Below are positions 17,199-24,476 of a DNA stretch of 64,000 nucleotides, piece by piece (position 1 is the first letter of the stretch; every line of letters begins with the position of its first letter). Source of the stretch: Pseudophaeobacter sp. EL27. Lineage in GTDB: Bacteria > Pseudomonadota > Alphaproteobacteria > Rhodobacterales > Rhodobacteraceae. The notes beneath the pieces were generated by a model, which searched no databases, was not told the DNA's origin, and was given only the letters and a program-made list of their open reading frames with translations. Both the position numbers and the translations under genes were made by a program. The DNA lies in assembly GCF_900313025.1 (NCBI RefSeq), contig NZ_OMPQ01000004.1, positions 125,606 through 189,605 of the forward strand, read 5' to 3'.

Positions 17199-18458
17199 AT
17201 GCAGGATCAGATTTGCATCATTGGCCTTGGCTATGTTGGCCTGCCTCTGGCGGCGGCTTTTGGTCGCCACCGCCCTACCCTAGGCTTTGACATCGACAAA
17301 GAGCGCATCACCGAGCTGCGCGCTGGAGATGATCAGACCGGCGAAACCTCTGTACAAGAGCTCGCCGAAGCAACCCAACTGGCGCTCACGTCTGACCCGG
17401 GCGAAATTGCCGAGGCCAGGATCTATATCGTCACCGTGCCCACCCCTGTGGACACTAGCCACCGTCCCGATCTGCGCCCCTTGCTGGCGGCCTCAAAAAC
17501 CGTTGGAGCAGTGTTGAAACCCGGCGATCTGGTGATCTATGAAAGCACCGTTTACCCTGGTGCCACAGAAGAAGATTGCGTGCCGGTTCTGGAAGCAGAA
17601 TCCGACCTGCGGTTTAATCAGGATTTTTACGTCGGCTACTCGCCAGAGCGGATCAATCCCGGTGACAAAAACCGCCGCTTGCCCGATATTGTCAAGGTAA
17701 CCTCCGGCTCGACCCCCGAAGTCGCCCTGCGTGTCGACGCGCTGTACAATGAGGTTGTCACTGCCGGCACCCATCTGGCGCCCAGCATCCGTGTGGCCGA
17801 GGCCGCCAAGGTGATCGAAAACAGCCAGCGAGATATCAATATCGCCCTGATCAACGAGCTGGCAATGATCTTCAATCGGATGGGCATCGACACTGAAGCG
17901 GTGCTGCAAGCTGCCGGCAGCAAGTGGAACTTCCTGCCCTTTCGCCCTGGTCTGGTCGGAGGGCACTGCATCGGTGTTGACCCCTATTACCTGACGCACA
18001 AAGCCGAGAGCCTTGGCTATCACCCGGATATCCTGCTGGCCGGGCGCCGGTTGAATGACGGGATGGGCACCTATGTTGCTCAACAGATGATCAAGGCTCT
18101 GGTCAAACGCGGCAAACCGATGTGCCGGGTACTGGTCATGGGGCTCACCTTCAAGGAAAACTGCCCCGATCTGCGCAACACCCGTGTCATCGATGTGGTG
18201 CGCGGTCTAGAGGACTACGGGTTGATCGTAGATGTGCATGATCCCCATGCCGATCCTGCTGCTGCACGGGCCAATTTAGGGTTGGATCTTGTAAGTCACC
18301 CAGAACAGAACGCCTATGATGGCATCATCCTCGCAGTCGCTCATACCGAGTTCACCGAGATGCAGGAAAGTGAATTTCGGGAATTTGGAACGGCAGATAC
18401 AGTGCTCTACGATCTGAAATACATCCTGCCAGCTGAAGCTTCAGACATCAGGTTGTAA
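17199..18458 (+). CDS. Nucleotide-sugar dehydrogenase, TviB/VipA (UDP-HexNAc) type
   Basis: 419 residues. NAD site GLGYVG at 9-14; VTVPTPVD and YESTVYPG with a Glu-Glu-Asp turn; catalytic C257 in [15 protein letters not shown]; and the C-terminal [16 protein letters not shown] motif that marks the UDP-N-acetylhexosamine dehydrogenases (WbpA/TviB). It probably makes a UDP-HexNAc uronate for a polysaccharide. The start is set by AGGAG (17188-17192) six bases before ATG 17199. A longer frame from 17094 adds a non-homologous leader and is rejected. Substrate choice (GlcNAc or GalNAc) cannot be read from the sequence. Confidence 0.88.
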   Translation: MQDQICIIGLGYVGLPLAAAFGRHRPTLGFDIDKERITELRAGDDQTGETSVQELAEATQLALTSDPGEIAEARIYIVTVPTPVDTSHRPDLRPLLAASKTVGAVLKPGDLVIYESTVYPGATEEDCVPVLEAESDLRFNQDFYVGYSPERINPGDKNRRLPDIVKVTSGSTPEVALRVDALYNEVVTAGTHLAPSIRVAEAAKVIENSQRDINIALINELAMIFNRMGIDTEAVLQAAGSKWNFLPFRPGLVGGHCIGVDPYYLTHKAESLGYHPDILLAGRRLNDGMGTYVAQQMIKALVKRGKPMCRVLVMGLTFKENCPDLRNTRVIDVVRGLEDYGLIVDVHDPHADPAAARANLGLDLVSHPEQNAYDGIILAVAHTEFTEMQESEFREFGTADTVLYDLKYILPAEASDIRL

Positions 18459-18669
18459 TCAATAAAGACGGAAAACTGAATTTTCCACCGGAATGCCGAG
18501 ACCCTAACACCAACGCCTAAAGAGGGGCTTTGGTGTACAAATCGAGGGGCGGATTCACCTTGTGAATTCAGCATGATCGCTGGGAGATATGAGTAATGGT
18601 CCCCGACAACATATAGGACGACAAACTAGACGTCATACAATGACAGTTTGAAGCGCCCCGCCAGAGTTC

Positions 18670-18996
18670 ATGAATACGGATCAGGGAAGCCAGGTCACAT
18701 CATTTGCGTGGGCGGATCGGCTGCGCAAGTCGGGTCTTCGCATATCGATGGATGGAAAAGGCAGGTTCTTGGACAGCATCTTCGTCCAACGGTTGTAGTG
18801 GTCTTTGAAATATGAACGCATCTACCTGCATGCTTGAGAAAGCGGATCAGAGGCCAGGGCGGGCATCGGCAAGTGGATCGACTTCTATAATCACAAACGC
18901 CCACATGCCGCCCTTGGCGGCAAACCACCCGCTGTGATCTACTGGCAGAGAATTGAAACAACCAAACCCGATCAGCAGGTGCAAAGAGTAGCTTAA
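18670..18996 (+). pseudogene. IS3-family transposase OrfB relic with two nonsense codons
   Basis: One reading frame from ATG 18670 to TAA 18994-18996 matches the C-terminal third of an IS3 OrfB: NTDQGSQVTSFAWADRL, RISMDGKGRFLDSIF, then KYERIYLHA, ARAGIGKWIDFYNHKRPHAALGGKPP. It is interrupted by TAG and TGA where the family has Trp codons (in LWRSLKYE and HAWE). Both look like G-to-A transitions, so the piece is dead without any frameshift. The text after the stop (AAATGGGGAGTAGCTCACC, to about 19039) resembles an IS end. The 211 bases before it (18459-18669) contain no gene. Confidence 0.82.
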
Positions 18997-19093
18997 ACTA
19001 CGCCAGAAATTGTCCAATAAATGGGGAGTAGCTCACCCCTTTCGGGGGGCTAGATCTAAGCGCTCCATGCAAAAAGGCGATGCTGGCACGGAA

Positions 19094-19123
19094 AACCCCC
19101 GTTGCCATCTGACAACGGGGGTT
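19094..19123 (-). terminator. Terminator hairpin after rpsU
   Basis: AACCCCCGTTG (19094-19104) and CAACGGGGGTT (19113-19123) form a perfect 11-bp stem with an 8-base loop. Read on the minus strand it lies just past the rpsU stop and is followed by TTTT, an intrinsic terminator of modest T-run. Confidence 0.8.
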
Positions 19124-19154
19124 CTGTTTGTTCAGCATCAAGAGCTGAATTAGA

Positions 19155-19355
19155 TCATCCTTCGCGTTCCAGCTTTTTGCGTGCCAGCTTACGGGCACGA
19201 CGGATCGCTTCTGCTTTCTGACGCGCGTTTTTCTCGGAAGGCTTTTCGAAATGTTGCTTGAGCTTCATTTCACGGAAGACGCCCTCCTTTTGGAGCTTTT
19301 TCTTTAGAACTCGGAGGGCCTGGTCGACATTGTTGTCGCGAACACTAACCTGCAT
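19155..19355 (-). CDS. rpsU: 30S ribosomal protein bS21
   Basis: 66 residues beginning [14 protein letters not shown], the standard bS21 start; a frame extending 21 codons further upstream is non-homologous and rejected. Highly basic C terminus ([14 protein letters not shown]). bS21 binds the 30S platform near the anti-Shine-Dalgarno region and helps initiation. Its gene is single and core, which supports a chromosomal location. Followed by a terminator hairpin at 19094-19123. Confidence 0.96.
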   Translation of the reverse strand: MQVSVRDNNVDQALRVLKKKLQKEGVFREMKLKQHFEKPSEKNARQKAEAIRRARKLARKKLEREG

Positions 19356-19483
19356 GTGGTTTACACCAACTTTCTTGTTTGGGGTTGCGGTGATCTGAAT
19401 CTGCTGACCAAGTAGCAACCCTAGACCATCTTGTACAGCAAGGACGGCTATGCGGATGAAACTACCTTTGCGCCGATATCCGC

Positions 19484-20086
19484 CTAATTTATCATAAAAA
19501 CATCATATCGCGTTGTTTTGCCGATAATTTGGTGAGAGCATTTCTTAACGCCTTCAATAGGATCAGCCTTAGCGGGCCACTTTAGAACCACTCGTTTACG
19601 CGCATGTTTGATCGCCAATCGTACCAGATCAGCAGCGTCATCGTCGGAGCCGACGATCTCGCGGACTTGACGTAGCTCCTGCTTCACCAGTGCCGACTTT
19701 TTCCGTTCAGGGTGCATTGGATCAATCAGAATTGCTTCGGCGGCCAATTCTGGGATCACATCCAGAGCGTCTCCCTTCAGCAGGGTCATGCGGCCAATAA
19801 TTTCGCGAAACTGACCACCCTCTCTTGCTGCGCGCTTCATGCCTCGATCTAACAATGCGTGCATTTTCTCTGAGCGTTCGATCAAAGTGACTTGCGCACC
19901 TAAGGACGCTAAAAGAAATGAGTCCCGGCCCAATCCTGCAGTCGCATCAACGATCATAGGAGTTTTACCCCCTCGCAACCCCATAGCCTTGGCTAAATCT
20001 TGGCCACGACCACCACCGAACCGAAGACGGTGGCCGACTGCGCCTTCGACAAAATCGACGCGAAGTTCTCCTGCAACTTGCTTCAA
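19484..20086 (-). CDS. rsmJ: 16S rRNA m2G1516 methyltransferase, possibly frameshifted at its 5' end
   Basis: The 200 residues cover the SAM-dependent domain of Rsm[21 protein letters not shown], the SAM site [17 protein letters not shown], and the catalytic-type [17 protein letters not shown]. Typical RsmJ is about 250 residues, so roughly 45-50 N-terminal residues are missing. The frame has an in-frame TAA two codons before its only possible start, TTG 20086, and no good ribosome site. In the adjacent frame, just upstream of a run of five A, the sequence reads [13 protein letters not shown], which would join naturally to [14 protein letters not shown] single-base frameshift in the A-run (about 20086-20092), real or a sequencing error, would explain this. 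Upstream in that frame no clear start is visible. Confidence 0.8.
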   Translation of the reverse strand: MKQVAGELRVDFVEGAVGHRLRFGGGRGQDLAKAMGLRGGKTPMIVDATAGLGRDSFLLASLGAQVTLIERSEKMHALLDRGMKRAAREGGQFREIIGRMTLLKGDALDVIPELAAEAILIDPMHPERKKSALVKQELRQVREIVGSDDDAADLVRLAIKHARKRVVLKWPAKADPIEGVKKCSHQIIGKTTRYDVFMIN

Positions 20087-20352
20087 TTTTTATCCATTTT
20101 CTGTCCCGAAAGAGCATCAATGCTCGTGCGTTTCGATCTGTAGCGCATTTCTGTATTTCCCGCAGCCCCAAAAAATGGCCATTAGTGCAGTAGCAGAATT
20201 TGACACGATGAGCCCATAATGTTCTCTATCCTGTCAACGTAATTTCTCACTTATCGGGCTGTTTTAACGTCTGAGGTTGCCTTTATTCTCTTCGAACTTG
20301 CTGGCTCATGATGGGGTTGGCTGGATGTGGAGTGGCAATGTTGAAACCGCGA

Positions 20353-21269
20353 TTAGTTGGTTGTGGACCTGTCGCGCTTTTGTGCCCCCCAAGTGCTCGT
20401 TTGAGCCACTTTCCTTTCGAAAGCGACGGGACTTTTCCAGCCCAATGCTAAATGGCGTCGGCGCAGATTGTAGAAGCCGTTGATGTATTTGAAGATGAGC
20501 AACTCGGCCTGCCTACGGGTGCCCCATGTGTCTCGCCAGATCAGTTCAGCTTTGAGCGTCTTGAAGCACGTTTCGACCAATTGCCCGGCAGTGCATGACC
20601 TGGCAGGCCTTCGAGACATTACCCAGCTCCTCTGCCAGGTTCAGCAGACCGGTTTTGTGTTTAATGATCTTGTCGGTAGTATCCAACATCGTGGTTTCCT
20701 CGTTTTGTGGCTGGAGTGCACCACCATCAAAACGAGCAACCATCATCTCGATCAAGCGACGCGCCGTTCCCAGTTCTGTTCGCTGAAAGCGGGGGCGGTG
20801 TCAGATCAGGTCGGAACAAATCAGATAAACGACTTTCTGCTTGAGCAACCGCCATAACCTTGATGAGGATATTATCGAGATATCGGCCTCTGCCAGCCAT
20901 TGAGATTTTGGCATCAGCTTCGGTTAAAGTGGTGATCCATACCGCTCCTGTGAACTGAGATCCTTGGTTCGTATTCATGATCGCGGGCTTACCGAATTTG
21001 ACGATAGCTTCTTTCAGGGCTTTTACACGAAAGTTGGCGCCCGGTGTGTTCGATAGTCTTCAGGAGAACACCTTACGCGTAGCCCAATCCTTAATCGCAA
21101 CCAAGTACAGGAACCCATGGCGGACTAGAATAAAGGTGACATCGCTACACCCAGCATGGATTGGCCGCGTGACCGTCAGCCTCGCTATCTTCACATGAAG
21201 TTCTTTGACGACAGCCTTGTAGTCTTCCGCTTTCCTGAACCTATTCGAAAAACTACCTCCCTTCGTCAT
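20353..21269 (-). pseudogene. Decayed IS3-family OrfB with an IS481 fragment inside
   Basis: Read on the minus strand, 21269 to about 20850 encodes scattered pieces of an IS3 OrfB catalytic core (VTFILVRHGFLYLVAIKDW, then NTNQGSQFTGAVW and ISMAGRGRYLDNILI) in different frames with stops. The C-terminal part reappears at 20619-20353: FKTLKAELIWRDTWGTRRQA, INGFYNLRRRHLALGWKSP. Between them, about 20790-20594, lies the beginning of an unrelated IS481-type transposase. So an IS481 element entered the IS3 copy, and most of it and part of the host element were then lost. No piece can be active. Confidence 0.78.
20594..20689 (-). pseudogene. N-terminal fragment of an IS481-family transposase
   Basis: ATG 20689, preceded by a GAGGA ribosome site, starts MLDTTDKIIKHKTGLLNLAE followed by ELGNVSKACQVM, the helix-turn-helix opening of IS481 transposases. 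Similarity stops after about 32 residues, where the sequence returns to the surrounding IS3 OrfB. Nested and non-functional. Confidence 0.7.
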
Positions 21270-21402
21270 TCCTGTATCCTGTCGTCGATCTTAAATTCAT
21301 CATAGCTCGCTGGCCAGTTTTGCCAGCACACTTCAAATGTGCCGGGTCACAGGAAAATCACACAGCCTAACTAAACTGGGGGATAGGCAGCGACGCAGGC
21401 AG

Positions 21403-22323
21403 ATGAAAAGGGATTTTCGAGGCATGGCAGCACCCAATGACAGGCCAGAGAGAAAAAATGAAGACGCCAACCAGCTGCTGGCGCACTGGACCCGTCATGA
21501 CTGGCGCGAGGTTCTGACGGCGCCCAATCTGTGCGTTCTGCAGGCGCTCGCGATAGCTGGCGCCACAGCCAGCGGGGCCGGTGATACGCGCGAAGAGGCG
21601 CTGGAATGCTGTCTTGGCGAAACGGCGGAAATCGCGGCGCAGGCGGCGCTACGCGCTGCAGGCTTACCACCGGTTGCAACCGGGCATTCAGGCGTTGCCG
21701 CCCATTCGGATGATCAGGCGGCGCAGCGACTCGCAGTGTTTGAGGCACATGAACGCGCTGCCATCTGGTCCTGGTGGCTGGGCCAAACGGCGGCGCGGCC
21801 CGTGGCGCCGGACTGGGTGGCGGAGCGCAGGATTGACGTCTGGCTTGACGGGATGCGGCAAGGCGCCGTTCAGCGCCGCAAGACAGGTGTCTGGCTGCTG
21901 GATCATCCAGGCCCGGTTTCGGTGGCTGTCGGCCACGCGCATGGGGGCTCCGGTCAGGACCCGATCCTGGGCTTTGGCGCCGATCTTGATCCGGAGCGCT
22001 CGGTGCGCAAGGCCTTGCGCGAGACATTGTTGATGGAACTCAACCTAGGTGAAGTCCTGGCGGCGCGCAGCGGTCATAGCGACCAGGACACCAGCGCCAT
22101 CGAAAACAAGATTGCACTCTACGTTCGGCGCTGCCCCGCGCTGCTGGGGACGGGCGGGTGGATTGAACCTGCCGAAACGCCGCCCGGCGCCGATGCGGCA
22201 ATATTTGATGGGGTGACGCTGCGGGACATTACTCCGACGGACCAGCTGCGCCGGGTCTGGAGTTGCACATTGCCAAACAGCGGCGATTTCGACCTGCATG
22301 GGCAGGGGTCGCCCTTCATGTAA
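21403..22323 (+). CDS. Short stand-alone YcaO-like enzyme
   Basis: 306 residues from ATG 21403. YcaO enzymes use ATP to activate amide backbones (azoline, thioamide or amidine formation) or act on ribosomal S12. The three acidic ATP/Mg motifs are present in order: GAGDTREEALECCLGETAE (E73/E76), LAVFEAHERAAIWSWW (E114, E117, R118) and FGADLDPERSVRKALRETLL (E207, E212). The C terminus ends GQGSPFM, where many YcaO proteins end in a Pro-rich tail. It is shorter than usual (about 380-450), and no fused E1-like or ThiF domain is present. No precursor peptide or TfuA partner is obvious nearby. It leads an operon with a haem peroxidase (14-base gap). ATG 21424 or an upstream in-frame codon at 21337 are alternative starts. 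The family call is from motifs only. Confidence 0.7.
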   Translation: MKRDFRGMAAPNDRPERKNEDANQLLAHWTRHDWREVLTAPNLCVLQALAIAGATASGAGDTREEALECCLGETAEIAAQAALRAAGLPPVATGHSGVAAHSDDQAAQRLAVFEAHERAAIWSWWLGQTAARPVAPDWVAERRIDVWLDGMRQGAVQRRKTGVWLLDHPGPVSVAVGHAHGGSGQDPILGFGADLDPERSVRKALRETLLMELNLGEVLAARSGHSDQDTSAIENKIALYVRRCPALLGTGGWIEPAETPPGADAAIFDGVTLRDITPTDQLRRVWSCTLPNSGDFDLHGQGSPFM

Positions 22324-22337
22324 CCGGGAGATTTTGA

Positions 22338-23726
22338 ATGACCATTGCACCCAAAGTCGACGAAACCAGCACCGCCTTTCAGAGCGAAGCCGGTCACTGC
22401 AAGGATCAGAGCTGGGTCAGCGATCACAGTTGCACAGGGGTGGCCTCAGAAGACACCAGTGGCAGCGGGGCGGTGGGGCGAGGTGTTATAGATTTTGCCG
22501 GACAGGATTGGCGTGAGGCCTGCATCGCCTCAAAACAACACATTCCAGCAGGGTACACCTATCTGGGCCAGCTGATCGGGCACGATATGGGCCACAGTGT
22601 CCCGAACAGCCAGGTGCCCTACGCGGTCCGCCCCGGCGATGCCACCGATCACCGGCCCAAGCGTCACAACGCCATCGAAAACCCGCTGACACTGGAAACC
22701 CTTTATGGTGCTGGTCCTCGCGTTCTGCCGCATCTCTACGATCAAAAGACCCAGCTGTTCCGCATCAACCCCATGAGCGTCATCACGCTACCCCACCTTA
22801 CTGACGATCCTAGCGTCCGCGCTATCGCCGATGCCCGAAATCGCGATGTTCACATCCTGCATCGCATGACGGCGATCATGATGCGCTACCACAACCACAT
22901 CGCCCAGCAGTTCTATGACGCGCTGTCATCAACTTCGAAAGAACGCCGCCACCTGGCTTTTTCTCTGGCGCGCAACCATGTGTTACACAGCTGGATAGCA
23001 GTTATCCGCGAGGATTTCCTGCCTCAGTTCCTGGCCCCCGAAGTCGCAGCAATCCCGATGAGGGAGTTGAGAAAGTTCGAGGTCATCGACGCGATCACCA
23101 TGCAACATGGGGTGATGCGCGCCTTTCATACCTTGCCACGCAGGGCCTACAAGTTTCCAGAACTACGCGATCTTGGGGCTTTGGTACTGCGCTCCTCCCA
23201 GCACAATGAGCGCAAGCTGAGCAGTTGGCCGCTCGACTGGTCGCTGTTCTTCGACCCCGCGCGGGAGGGCACCAAGACCGGGATCTCAGCCAGCTTTTCG
23301 CCAGCGTTCCGGCCTCGGGGCGGAGTGACCATCGACAAGCTTGATGCACGCACCGCGCGTGATCTTGGTCCCCAGCGGCTGGATGGTTCGGACATCCAGC
23401 AGGTATTGGCACTGATGCCGTCGAAATGGTCCGAGCGTCTTGCTCCAGCCGCACTTGCCCGGGATTTTACCCAGAAAGTGGCCAAACCTCAGGGGCTTAA
23501 GCTGACCGAGGGCGAAGTCAAGCGTTGCCATATCCACCTCATCCTGATGATCGAAGCCCAGCTTTATGGTGAAAACGGTCGCTTTGGCCCGCTGGGCAGT
23601 CTGCTGCTACGCTGCAAAATCGAAGAGGCCATCGCCAATGTGCGCATGGTTACCCCCAGCGCGGTTGCGCCAATACTGCCCCGGCCCAACCGCTTCATCC
23701 AGATAATCAATACCGTAATTTCCTGA
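22338..23726 (+). CDS. Animal-type haem peroxidase family protein
   Basis: 462 residues. The core motifs of the An_peroxidase superfamily (myeloperoxidase, LPO, bacterial homologues) are visible: distal GQLIGHD (Q78, H82, D83), the Asp/Arg block IADARNRDVHILHRM near 163-177, MRYHNHIAQQF (183-193), REDFLPQFL (224-232), and a proximal His in GVMRAFHTLPR (H264). These are catalytic elements for H2O2-dependent oxidation or halogenation with haem. No signal peptide is present; residues 1-48 are a low-complexity Cys/Ser/Thr/Gly-rich stretch. The usual REHN reads RYHN, so the Glu that makes an ester bond to haem in mammalian enzymes is absent. Second gene of the YcaO operon. Substrate unknown. Confidence 0.8.
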   Translation: MTIAPKVDETSTAFQSEAGHCKDQSWVSDHSCTGVASEDTSGSGAVGRGVIDFAGQDWREACIASKQHIPAGYTYLGQLIGHDMGHSVPNSQVPYAVRPGDATDHRPKRHNAIENPLTLETLYGAGPRVLPHLYDQKTQLFRINPMSVITLPHLTDDPSVRAIADARNRDVHILHRMTAIMMRYHNHIAQQFYDALSSTSKERRHLAFSLARNHVLHSWIAVIREDFLPQFLAPEVAAIPMRELRKFEVIDAITMQHGVMRAFHTLPRRAYKFPELRDLGALVLRSSQHNERKLSSWPLDWSLFFDPAREGTKTGISASFSPAFRPRGGVTIDKLDARTARDLGPQRLDGSDIQQVLALMPSKWSERLAPAALARDFTQKVAKPQGLKLTEGEVKRCHIHLILMIEAQLYGENGRFGPLGSLLLRCKIEEAIANVRMVTPSAVAPILPRPNRFIQIINTVIS

Positions 23727-23741
23727 CGAGGAGGGGACAAG

Positions 23742-24476
23742 ATGGACAAATACATCATCGTAGGCCGCAAGGTCGATGGCGGCGGAACCAAGTATCTGCA
23801 CCAAGACGGCGACATCAGTGCTGACCCGATTAAAGAGGGCGTGCCCGGCGAGGCCCTGGATGTGGAGTTCATCGGCAGGACCGTGGTTGAACTGTCGCGC
23901 GGTGGTCCGCTGGACGAGGACACAACCGCCTATAAATGCGCGGCTGAACAGCTGCGTCAGGCTATGGCGGTCGTACCAATGGATCAGATGCATGATCTGA
24001 ACGATCCCGCGATCACACAGATTCACGACAAGTTCCAGCTCAAACTGCAGTGGGACGAACGCCGGCCGGACACGGATGGTGTCGACGTGAATTCTCGCAC
24101 TTTGGTCATCCCAGTGCAAAACACTCTGGCTGAACGCGCGGCCTATTTCAGCACCCAAGCCAACCAGCCGGGCTATGAGCCGCCGCTGACCTACACGCTT
24201 GACCACCTGATGGTGAAGCACTTCTATGACGGCCTACTCGACAAGGCTCTGAGCGACGTACAGGCAGGTGCGGCCGATCTGTCAGATGACACAAAGGAGG
24301 CCATCAAGGCGCAGGTGAATGCCAGTTGGGCCGCTTCAACCGCGCTCGACAATGACCTTGGATCCGAAGAAGAAGAGGAAGATCCGACCCGCAAATCCAT
24401 GGCGCGCATTCTTTCCTCGCCATTGTCAGCCTTCCACCGTGCTGTGGGTATCTACATCACCAACATGTGCGACTAG
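23742..24476 (+). CDS. Uncharacterised 244-aa protein of the YcaO-peroxidase operon
   Basis: I do not recognise this protein. It has 244 residues, starts MDKYIIVGRKVDGGGTKYLH, is acidic overall, and has an extreme acidic run GSEEEEEDP near residue 206. No signal peptide, membrane helix or Cys-rich metal motif is visible, although the C terminus ends ITNMCD. The start has a GAGGAGGGGA ribosome site, 15 bases after the peroxidase stop. The last 51 bases overlap, tail to tail, the 3' end of the regulator gene on the other strand. Options include a substrate or carrier protein for the two enzymes, an immunity protein or a scaffold; none is supported by sequence alone. Confidence 0.75.
   Translation: MDKYIIVGRKVDGGGTKYLHQDGDISADPIKEGVPGEALDVEFIGRTVVELSRGGPLDEDTTAYKCAAEQLRQAMAVVPMDQMHDLNDPAITQIHDKFQLKLQWDERRPDTDGVDVNSRTLVIPVQNTLAERAAYFSTQANQPGYEPPLTYTLDHLMVKHFYDGLLDKALSDVQAGAADLSDDTKEAIKAQVNASWAASTALDNDLGSEEEEEDPTRKSMARILSSPLSAFHRAVGIYITNMCD

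Noticed and set aside
22298-22516. 72-codon plus frame overlapping the start of the peroxidase gene as a RiPP precursor
   Set aside because: Arg/Gln-rich shadow frame without a ribosome site; overlaps two real coding regions.
23564-24221. Minus-strand frames (119 and 204 codons) opposite the peroxidase end and the unknown protein
   Set aside because: No start signal or family; the plus-strand genes have good ribosome sites and operon spacing.
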